Shown here one piece after another: positions 15,076 through 21,372 of a stretch of 23,468 bases of DNA. The position numbers were made by a program, and so were the translations under genes. The stretch lies in the NCBI GenBank assembly GCA_030146405.1, contig JASLBS010000168.1:1-23468 (forward strand). Direction: 5' to 3'. Every line of letters starts with the position of its first letter. Within the stretch, counting starts at the first letter, position 1. The notes beneath the pieces are model-generated. The model saw only the letters and a list, made by a program, of their open reading frames with translations. It did no database searches and was not told where the DNA came from. The stretch comes from Arthrobacter sp. (GTDB lineage: Bacteria > Actinomycetota > Actinomycetes > Actinomycetales > Micrococcaceae).

Positions 15076-15108
15076 GGCCGTTGCTTGACCGTTGTTCGAC
15101 CGTAACAG
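15076..15108. promoter_or_regulatory. Triple 11-bp direct repeat
   Basis: Three consecutive 11-base units, GGCCGTTGCTT, GACCGTTGTTC and GACCGTAACAG, share (A/G)CCGT at exact helical-turn spacing. They lie 31-63 bases upstream of the minus-strand GNAT-like gene. Eleven-base direct repeats are the usual target of OmpR/PhoP-type response regulators; the exact PHO-box sequence is not matched. Regulator identity is unknown. Confidence 0.5.
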
Positions 15109-15127
15109 GCATCTCATGTCTCGTAAA

Positions 15128-15144
15128 GCTAGAGAGTCTAACTA
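15128..15144. promoter_or_regulatory. Imperfect dyad AGCTAGA-GAG-TCTAACT
   Basis: Two seven-base arms with one mismatch flank a GAG spacer, in an AT-richer patch between divergent genes. The inner TAGA/TCTA is exact. It could be an operator or part of the promoter of the minus-strand gene. Confidence 0.35.
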
Positions 15145-15224
15145 TCTTCGCTCGTCGTCCGCGGACGCAGTGCTGCGCCACTGGCCACCACCTGGCCGAG
15201 CTCTTCCGGCCCCTCGATCAGCAT

Positions 15225-15241
15225 AATGAATTACGTTCATT
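15225..15241. promoter_or_regulatory. AT-rich palindrome AATGAA-TTACG-TTCATT
   Basis: Perfect six-base arms around a five-base spacer, 35 bases before the ATG of the short ORF that precedes the Usp genes. In DNA this GC-rich an AT-rich dyad is a likely repressor or activator site. The binding protein is unknown. Confidence 0.45.
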
Positions 15242-15276
15242 TCAGGATCCGGACCATCCGGGTCGAGGAGGTACTC

Positions 15277-15423
15277 ATGCAGACCACCGAGCGCGTCGTC
15301 ATCATCGGCGCGGGATACCAGCACGTCGACGGAGCCCTCCGCAGGGGACGACGCACAGCCGAGGTCATACATCCCGCGCTCGCCACCCGTGCACAGCCGG
15401 CGATACCCGGCCCGGGCGGCTGA
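15277..15423 (+). CDS. Short upstream ORF, 48 aa, coupled to universal stress protein gene
   Basis: A 48-codon frame with an excellent ribosome binding site, GAGGAGG, seven bases before ATG. It begins MQTTERVVIIGAGYQHVDGA and ends Pro/Gly-rich. Its TGA is two bases from the ATG of the Usp gene (TGAACATG), so translation would feed into the Usp start. VVIIGAG resembles the start of a Rossmann dinucleotide-binding domain, but no such domain follows; it may be the stump of a deleted oxidoreductase or a real leader peptide. The Usp gene itself lacks a strong ribosome binding site outside this ORF, which favours coupling. Confidence 0.5.
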   Translation: MQTTERVVIIGAGYQHVDGALRRGRRTAEVIHPALATRAQPAIPGPGG

Positions 15424-15425
15424 AC

Positions 15426-16298
15426 ATGCGCTACATCGTCGGCTACACCGCTGATGGGCGGGGGCATGACGCCGTCTCCCTCGCCGTCGCCCTCGCTCGG
15501 CGGCAGGACGCGAGCCTCGACCTCGTGCTCGTCACCCCCGAACGCCCGCCGTACTCGGGTGCGCCCCCACGGGACGAGAGTCCGGATGATGTGCTGTCCG
15601 AGCAGCTTCAGGAGTGGATGGATCAGGGGCTCGCCCTCGTGCCGGAGGACGTCCCGGCACGGGGCGCCGTGATCCACGCCGCATCGCACGCGGAAGGGCT
15701 CATCCGCGCGGCGGAGGACACCGGGGCGTCCCTGATCGTGATCGGGGCGAGTTCGAGCGGTATCAGCCCACGCTTCAATATCGGCAACGTGGCGCGGAGT
15801 CTGCTCCACGCGTCCCCCGTGCCGGTGGCGCTCGCCCCCAGGTCCTACCGCCGTACGGAACCCGTCACGCGTCTCACCTGTGCGGTCGGCCGCCGCGCAG
15901 GAGCTGACGACGTCATCTCCGTGGCGGTGTCCTCCGCGCAACGGCGCCGCCTACCGTTGCGGCTCGTCTCCCTCGTGGCGCTCGACGCCGGCCGGGACAT
16001 CGCGGACGGCGCCGAGGAGGATGCCAGCCGCCGACTCGCCGAGGCGGCGTCGTCCCTCGCGGCGGGCGGACAGGTGAGCGTGGAGACCGCACGTGGCGCC
16101 TCCATCGAGGAAGCGGTCGACGCCATGGCGTGGGACGAGGGGGAGGTGCTGCTCGTGGGATCGAGCCGCCTGGCGCAGCACACCCGCATCTTCCTCGGCT
16201 CCACCGCCGCCAGGATCCTGCGGACGCTGACCATCCCCATGGTCGTCGTCCCACGGACGTACGCAACGCCCGGAACCACCTCCGCTCCCGGCACCTGA
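15426..16298 (+). CDS. Universal stress protein, two UspA domains (paralogue 1)
   Basis: 290 residues with two UspA folds. Domain 1 opens MRYIVGYTADGRGHDAVSLA and has LIVIGASSSGISPRFNIGNV, the G-2x-G-9x-G nucleotide loop, then PVPVALAPRSYR. Domain 2 starts RLTCAVGRRAGADDVISVAV and ends VLLVGSSRLAQHTRIFLGST, then IPMVVVPRTY. Proteins of this type bind ATP and promote survival under starvation, hypoxia or oxidative stress. The frame is open far upstream, but ATG 15426 gives the family N-terminus. It is followed 83 bases later by a close paralogue, and preceded by a coupled 48-codon ORF. Confidence 0.88.
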   Translation: MRYIVGYTADGRGHDAVSLAVALARRQDASLDLVLVTPERPPYSGAPPRDESPDDVLSEQLQEWMDQGLALVPEDVPARGAVIHAASHAEGLIRAAEDTGASLIVIGASSSGISPRFNIGNVARSLLHASPVPVALAPRSYRRTEPVTRLTCAVGRRAGADDVISVAVSSAQRRRLPLRLVSLVALDAGRDIADGAEEDASRRLAEAASSLAAGGQVSVETARGASIEEAVDAMAWDEGEVLLVGSSRLAQHTRIFLGSTAARILRTLTIPMVVVPRTYATPGTTSAPGT

Positions 16299-16381
16299 CG
16301 GGCAGGGAGCGCTGCGCTAGAGTGGACCGACCCTGCGGCGCTCCCGTATGCGGCGCGCCCATCGCCCGAGAAGGAGCCACC

Positions 16382-17224
16382 GTGCGCTATGTCGTCGGCT
16401 ACACCGAGAATGACCGGGGGCAGGACGCCCTCGAACTGGCCACCTCACTCGCACTCACCCAGTCCGCAGGGATCGACCTGGTCACCGTGCTCGACTGGCC
16501 GCAGGACGGCAGTATGGCACCGGGAAGCGCGCGGGCACAGAAGGCCCTCGAGAGTGCGCGTTCGGCCGTACCGAAGGGGGTCGAGGTCTCCACGCACCTG
16601 CGCCTTGCGGACTCCTTCGCCCAGGGTCTGCTCGAGGTGACCGACGACATCGGGGCGGGGTTGATCGTGATCGGTGGATCGAGCAACGGGCTGCTGCGGC
16701 GGTTCACGATGGGCAGCGTCGCCAACGCCGTCCTCCACAGTTCGCGTGTGCCCGTGGCGCTCGCCCCGCGCGGGTACCGGCACCGTTCGACCTTCGCCCG
16801 GATGACCTGCGCCGTCGGGACCCGTGTCGGAGCCGAGGGGGTGCTCGACGTCGCCGTGGAGTCCGCAGCGCGGCGCGGTCTCCCGCTGCGGCTCATCTCG
16901 CTCGTCGCCCTCGACGAGAACGAGCCCTCCAACTCCGGTGAGGCCGTCAACAAGGCCCACCAGCATGCCACGTCGGTGCTCGCGCGCGCCGTCGAGCAGT
17001 TGCCGGACGGTCACGAGGCATCGGTCATGGTGGCGCACGGACGCACGATCGAGCAGGCGATCGACGACATCGAATGGGACGCCGGCGAGTTCGTGCTCGT
17101 CGGATCGAGCAGGCTCGCCCAGCATCGCCGCATGTTCCTCGGAGCGACGGCGAACAAGATGCTGCGTGCCCTTCCGGTACCCATGGTGGTGGTTCCACGG
17201 GACTGGGATCGGTCGGCGGGATGA
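16382..17224 (+). CDS. Universal stress protein, two UspA domains (paralogue 2)
   Basis: 280 residues, clearly related to the preceding gene: both begin MRY(I/V)VGYT and both end their second domain with SSRLAQH. Domain 1 has LIVIGGSSNGLLRRFTMGSV (ATP loop) and PVALAPRGYR; domain 2 has FVLVGSSRLAQHRRMFLGAT and VPMVVVPRDW. GTG 16382 is supported by AAGGAG six bases upstream. The insertion after strand 2 is shorter and less acidic than in paralogue 1. The pair probably arose by tandem duplication and may share a transcript, though the 83-base gap leaves room for a separate promoter. Confidence 0.88.
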   Translation: MRYVVGYTENDRGQDALELATSLALTQSAGIDLVTVLDWPQDGSMAPGSARAQKALESARSAVPKGVEVSTHLRLADSFAQGLLEVTDDIGAGLIVIGGSSNGLLRRFTMGSVANAVLHSSRVPVALAPRGYRHRSTFARMTCAVGTRVGAEGVLDVAVESAARRGLPLRLISLVALDENEPSNSGEAVNKAHQHATSVLARAVEQLPDGHEASVMVAHGRTIEQAIDDIEWDAGEFVLVGSSRLAQHRRMFLGATANKMLRALPVPMVVVPRDWDRSAG

Positions 17225-17239
17225 CCCGCCCTCCGTCAC

Positions 17240-17254
17240 GGTCCGGTGCGGACC
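17240..17254. terminator. Small hairpin between convergent usp and rarD-type genes
   Basis: GGTCCG-GTG-CGGACC in a 47-base gap between convergent stops. The flanking CAC and GTG cannot extend the stem without mismatches. A likely weak bidirectional terminator; no U-tract. Confidence 0.45.
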
Positions 17255-17271
17255 ACTCCGTGCGCTGAGGA

Positions 17272-18204
17272 TCAGGCAGCCGCCGCCGTCGTCGCCGGTG
17301 CGGGCCGTGGCTGCCGCCGGACCGACAGCAGCATGTCCACGGTGAGGAGGACGAGTCCGACCCAGACCAGGCCGAATCCGACCCAGCGTTCGAGGGGCAT
17401 CTCCTCGCCGAACACCAGGAGTGCCAGCAGGAACTGCAGCACGGGTGCCAGGTACTGGAGGAGTCCGATGGTGGTCAACGGGAGCCGACGGGCTGCGGCA
17501 CCGAAGAACAGCAGGGGAACGGCCGTGATCACGCCGGACGCCGCCATGATCCAGAAGTGGCCCGGTCCCTCGGTGGTGAGCGTCGCCGTTCCCGCCGACC
17601 CCAACCAGATCATCACGCCCGCCGCGACGGGGGCGAGGACCAGCGTCTCGATGCTCAGGCTGGACACCGCGTCCACCTGTGAGCCGACCTTCTTCTTCAT
17701 GAACCCGTACAGGCCGAAGGAGAACGCGAGGGTCAGGGCGATCCATGGCATGCCCCCGTACCCCACGGCCAGGACCACCACCGCGACGCCGCCCATACCG
17801 ATCGCGGCCCACTGCAGTGGCCGCAGTTTCTCCCGCAGCACGATCACTCCCAGCAACACCGAGACCAGGGGGTTGATGAAGTAGCCGAGCGAGGCCTGGA
17901 TGGCCTGGCCCGTGGTCACCCCGTAGGTGTAGACCAGCCAGTTCACCGCGATCAGGAGGGCGGCGATAGTGAGAGTACCGAGAATTCGAGGGGCGCGCAG
18001 TGCGGTGAGGACCGGTCGCCAGGAGCGCATCACGGTCAGGAGCAGGGCGCAGAAGAGCAGCGACCAGAGCACGCGGTTCGCCACGATCTCCACGGGCCCG
18101 GCCGGCGCCAGGACGAGGAAGTAGAGCGGCAGGAGACCCCAGAGTCCGTAGGCGCCGATACCGAAGAAGATACCCACGGAGTTCTCACTCCGCGCAGGAC
18201 GCAT
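17272..18204 (-). CDS. rarD: EamA-family transporter, RarD type
   Basis: 310 residues, ten helices. The opening GIFFGIGAYGLWGLLPLYF, then EIVANRVLWSLLF, AALLIAVNWLVYTYGVTTGQ and ASLGYFINPLVSVLLGVIVL are the hallmarks of RarD/YojE-like permeases (chloramphenicol-sensitivity protein family). The substrate is unknown; the E. coli member was named for chloramphenicol resistance. I use ATG 18204 with GGAAAG nearby; GTG 18228 would add eight residues. The longer frame to 18384 overlaps the divergent reductase gene's upstream region and is unlikely. Two paralogous DMT genes thus lie in this window, but they belong to different subfamilies. Confidence 0.88.
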   Translation of the reverse strand: MRPARSENSVGIFFGIGAYGLWGLLPLYFLVLAPAGPVEIVANRVLWSLLFCALLLTVMRSWRPVLTALRAPRILGTLTIAALLIAVNWLVYTYGVTTGQAIQASLGYFINPLVSVLLGVIVLREKLRPLQWAAIGMGGVAVVVLAVGYGGMPWIALTLAFSFGLYGFMKKKVGSQVDAVSSLSIETLVLAPVAAGVMIWLGSAGTATLTTEGPGHFWIMAASGVITAVPLLFFGAAARRLPLTTIGLLQYLAPVLQFLLALLVFGEEMPLERWVGFGLVWVGLVLLTVDMLLSVRRQPRPAPATTAAAA

Positions 18205-18401
18205 GGACTTTCCGGCTGATCCGCTCACGAGGTCCGCAACGGGCGCCTCGGAACCTTTATTCCCCGATCCCGTCCGATGAGGAGATGCGCACCACTGTTG
18301 TGGGCGGTGCCGCCACTCAGCATTTAGAATAGGTATTTGTGCGCTTATTCGGCGCAGCGAGTTGTCCACCACGGGAAGTTCCACCGGAAGAAGGCAAATC
18401 A

Positions 18402-19823
18402 GTGTCTACCTCAGCTGCGGCCCGGCCGCTGCGGGTCGCGATCATCGGTGCCGGCCCGGCCGGTGTGTACGCCGCAGACATCCTGACGAAGTCGAACGAG
18501 GTCCAGGGCGGTGAGGTCGGTGTCAGCATCGACCTCTTCGATCAGTACCCGGCACCGTACGGCCTCATTCGCTACGGGGTGGCCCCCGACCACCCCCGCA
18601 TCAAGGGCATCGTGAACGCGCTGCACAAGGTCCTCGATCGAGGTGACATCCGGTTCCTCGGCAACGTGAACTACGGGCGCGACCTCACCCTGTCCGAGTT
18701 CCGTCGCTTCTACGACGCCGTCATCTTCGCGACCGGCGCCATCAGGGACGCGGACCTGCCCGTCCCCGGCGTGGAACTCGAGGGCTCCTTCGGTGGCGCC
18801 GACTTCGTCTCCTGGTACGACGGCCACCCCGACGTGAGCCGCGACTGGCCACTCGAGGCCAAGGAGATCGCGGTGATCGGGAACGGGAACGTGGCGCTCG
18901 ACGTCGCGCGGGTCCTGTCCAAGCACGCGGACGACCTGCTGTCCACGGAGATCCCCGACAACGTGTACCAGGGGTTGAAAGCATCCCCGGTCACCGACGT
19001 CCACGTCTTCGGTCGTCGCGGTCCGGCCCAGGTGAAGTTCACGCCCCTCGAGCTGCGCGAGCTCTCGCACTCCCGCGACGTCGACATCGTCCTCTACCCG
19101 GAGGACTTCGATTTCGATGCCGGTTCCGAGGCGCAGATCGCGAGCAACAACCAGACCAAGACGATGGTCAAGACCCTCACGAACTGGCTGGTGGAGGACG
19201 AGCCCACCGGAGCTTCGCGGCGTCTGCACCTGCACTTCCTGCATTCGCCCGTGGAGATCTATGACTCACCGGAGACACCCGGCAAGGTGGCCGGCATGAA
19301 GTTCGAGCGGACCGAACTCACCGGTGACGGCAGCGTGCGGGGTACGGGTGAGTTCATGGACTACCCCGTCCAGGCCGTGTACCGGGCGATCGGGTACTTC
19401 GGCTCCGAACTGCCCGAGGTGGGTTTCGACGAGAAACGCGGCGTCATCCCCAACGAGGGCGGACGCGTGATCGACGAGGAGGGCAATCCGGTTCCCGGTA
19501 TCTATGCCACGGGATGGATCAAGCGGGGGCCGGTAGGCCTGATCGGGCACACCAAGGGCGATGCACTGGAGACCATCGGCTTCCTCCTCGAGGACCGGTT
19601 GAACCTGCCGCCCGCGGAGAATCCGTCGGAGGACGCGATCATCGATCTCCTGGAGGAGCGCGGCGTCCAGTACACCACCTGGGAGGGTTGGCTGAAGCTC
19701 GACGCCCACGAGATGAAGCTCGGTGCGAGCTTCGTCAACACCTCCGGTAACGCCGACGTGGTGCGTGAGCGCGTCAAGCTGGTGCCCCGCGAGGACATGG
19801 TGGTCATTTCGCGCGAACAGTAG
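18402..19823 (+). CDS. FprA-like ferredoxin/adrenodoxin-NADP+ reductase
   Basis: 473 residues, matching the length of mycobacterial FprA and adrenodoxin reductase. FAD site: VAIIGAGPAGVYAADIL (GAGPAG 16-21) and LFDQYPAPYGLIRYGVAPDH. NADP site: VIGNGNVALDVARVL (159-172) and VFGRRGPAQVKFT (202-214). The C-terminal FAD loop is GIYATGWIKRGPVGLIGHTK, nearly invariant in the group. It passes electrons between NADPH and a ferredoxin, serving P450s or iron-sulfur assembly. GTG 18402 has GAAGG upstream, and the frame from 18339 adds residues without family match. A TAGAAT string near 18326 may be its -10 element. Confidence 0.92.
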   Translation: MSTSAAARPLRVAIIGAGPAGVYAADILTKSNEVQGGEVGVSIDLFDQYPAPYGLIRYGVAPDHPRIKGIVNALHKVLDRGDIRFLGNVNYGRDLTLSEFRRFYDAVIFATGAIRDADLPVPGVELEGSFGGADFVSWYDGHPDVSRDWPLEAKEIAVIGNGNVALDVARVLSKHADDLLSTEIPDNVYQGLKASPVTDVHVFGRRGPAQVKFTPLELRELSHSRDVDIVLYPEDFDFDAGSEAQIASNNQTKTMVKTLTNWLVEDEPTGASRRLHLHFLHSPVEIYDSPETPGKVAGMKFERTELTGDGSVRGTGEFMDYPVQAVYRAIGYFGSELPEVGFDEKRGVIPNEGGRVIDEEGNPVPGIYATGWIKRGPVGLIGHTKGDALETIGFLLEDRLNLPPAENPSEDAIIDLLEERGVQYTTWEGWLKLDAHEMKLGASFVNTSGNADVVRERVKLVPREDMVVISREQ

Positions 19824-19836
19824 TCTCGCTAGACTG

Positions 19837-19871
19837 TGACCTGCCCCACGCAACCGATCTGGGGCAGGTCA
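19837..19871. terminator. 11-bp inverted repeat after reductase gene
   Basis: TGACCTGCCCC (19837-19847) and GGGGCAGGTCA (19861-19871) with a 13-base loop. It begins 13 bases after the reductase stop and ends 15 bases before the next ATG. It can act as a terminator; its position in the leader of the GAF regulator also permits an operator role. Confidence 0.55.
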
Positions 19872-19886
19872 ACAAGCGGAGTGCCG

Positions 19887-21215
19887 ATGTCGCCGTCCCG
19901 TTCCATCCGTGCCACGGATCCGTCCTCCGATGGTGTGCAGCGCGCGGCTTTCGCAGCACACGAGACGCTTGGCCGTGACGTGCGCGTCGAAGGGACACTT
20001 CGCAGGATCGTGCGGGAGTCGTGGCGACGTTCCCTCGTTCATCTGCCTCATCCCTCGACGGCTCAGGCCAGCATCTTCTGCTCGGAGGCGGAGCTGGAGG
20101 GCTATCGTCGGAGCCATCCGCTCGCCGTGGTCATGCCGGTCCTCGAGCGGCTCCTGGTGCGGCCGAGCCTCGACGCCGGCATGTTGGTGGCCGTGGGGGA
20201 CGCTCGCGGGCGGCTGCTGTGGGTGGACGGCGATCGCATGCTGCGGCGCCGCGCCGAGGGCATGCTGTTCATGGCGGGAGCGGACTGGTCCGAGGCGAGC
20301 GTCGGTACCAGTGCGCCGGGCACCGCGCTGGCACTGCGCCAAAGCGTGCAGATCGCAGGAGCCGAGCACTTCAGTCCCCAGGCGCACCCATGGAGTTGCA
20401 CGGCGGTCCCCGTACGCGATCCCGATTCGGGAGCCGTGCTGGGGGTCGTCGACATCACCGGCTCTGCGGAGGCCGCAACGGCTTTCACTCTGTCGCTCGT
20501 GGAGGCTGCCGTCGCTGCGGCCGAGGCGCACCTCATGGTCCACCGCCTCCGCCGCCGGGACGACGGGGTACGGGTGCCCCGTTCTCCCGGTCGGGCGACG
20601 GCGCCACCGCCCAGGAACAGTCTCCGGATCCTCGGCACGGAGCATGGCATCCTCCAGTCCGGAGGTACCTCACTGGAGCTCAGCCTCCGCCACACCGAGT
20701 TGCTGACCGCCCTCGCGCTCCATCCCGAGGGCCTCTCGGCGGACCGCCTCGTCACCATGGTCTATCCCGAGGGTGCACCCGAGACCACCGTCAGGGCGGA
20801 GATGCTGAGGCTGCGACGGATTCTCGGGCGTCGCGCCCCGTCGATCGTCCCCGGTTCGCGACCCTACAGATTGCCCACCGAGCTGGACGTCGACGCGACG
20901 CAGGTTCTGCTCCACCTCCACCGTGGTGCCCACCGAAGGGCCTTGGCCCTGTACCGCGGACCCGTGCTGGCCCGCTCCCAGGCCCCGGTCATCATCCGGC
21001 TCCGGTGCGACACGTCGACCCTGCTCCGGGAAGCCGTTCTCGGTGACGGCGCCAGTGACACCGTGCTTCGTTACCTCGCGCTGCCCGAGGCGGAGTATGA
21101 CGTCGAGGCGTGGCAACTCGCGTTACGGGTACTGCCCGCCCGGTCTCCGCGGCGTGCTGCGATCGTGGCGCATGTCGAGTGGCTCGAGGCCGAACTTGCG
21201 GGTCGGAACTCGTAA
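19887..21215 (+). CDS. GAF-domain transcriptional regulator with winged-helix-like C-terminus (AcoR-like N-terminus)
   Basis: 442 residues. The N-terminal half matches the sensory part of AcoR-type activators: RIVRESWRRSL (35-50), then a GAF domain about 80-215 with SVGTSAPGTALAL and HFSPQAHPWSCTAVPVRDP, ending VLGVVDITGSAEA. AcoR-type proteins normally continue with a sigma-54 AAA+ domain; here that is absent. Instead, residues 244-330 (SLELSLRHTELLTALALHPE, then GLSADRLVTMVYPEGAPETT, VRAEMLRLRRILG) look like a winged helix of the BTAD/OmpR kind. ATG 19887 has GGAG five bases upstream. Such regulators are often found near alcohol or aldehyde dehydrogenase genes; none is here, so the target is unknown. 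Confidence 0.78.
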   Translation: MSPSRSIRATDPSSDGVQRAAFAAHETLGRDVRVEGTLRRIVRESWRRSLVHLPHPSTAQASIFCSEAELEGYRRSHPLAVVMPVLERLLVRPSLDAGMLVAVGDARGRLLWVDGDRMLRRRAEGMLFMAGADWSEASVGTSAPGTALALRQSVQIAGAEHFSPQAHPWSCTAVPVRDPDSGAVLGVVDITGSAEAATAFTLSLVEAAVAAAEAHLMVHRLRRRDDGVRVPRSPGRATAPPPRNSLRILGTEHGILQSGGTSLELSLRHTELLTALALHPEGLSADRLVTMVYPEGAPETTVRAEMLRLRRILGRRAPSIVPGSRPYRLPTELDVDATQVLLHLHRGAHRRALALYRGPVLARSQAPVIIRLRCDTSTLLREAVLGDGASDTVLRYLALPEAEYDVEAWQLALRVLPARSPRRAAIVAHVEWLEAELAGRNS

Positions 21216-21225
21216 CCTCAGGTTA
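21213..21225. promoter_or_regulatory. Palindrome TAACCT-C-AGGTTA at the regulator's stop codon
   Basis: A 13-base perfect dyad that includes the TAA stop of the GAF regulator and opens an AT-rich leader (to about 21255) before the M23 gene. GTAAC and GTTAT appear as near-repeats ten bases apart (21212 and 21222), reminiscent of MtrA-type sites at actinobacterial cell-wall genes, but not a firm match. Confidence 0.3.
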
Positions 21226-21372
21226 TTCAAAACTTTGTTAGCAGATTGCAACGTTTGGTCGCGTCCCCTTCTGTCCCCGGGCTACTGTTGACCCTGGTGG
21301 CTGTTGATCCGTACCCGAGATCGGACGGGCCGGATCCGGCGCCATGAGCAGCACTTATACAAGGGGATATCA

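Noticed and set aside
15076..15108. CRISPR-like array
   Set aside because: Only three 11-base contiguous units with no spacers; a regulator site is more plausible.
18205..18384. Extended N-terminus of the RarD-type permease
   Set aside because: Extra residues are Arg/Ser-rich, do not match the family and would run into the upstream region of the divergent reductase.
21226..21372. c-di-AMP (ydaO) riboswitch before the M23 gene
   Set aside because: Position and gene type would fit, but I cannot find the conserved ydaO core segments; a covariance search would settle it.
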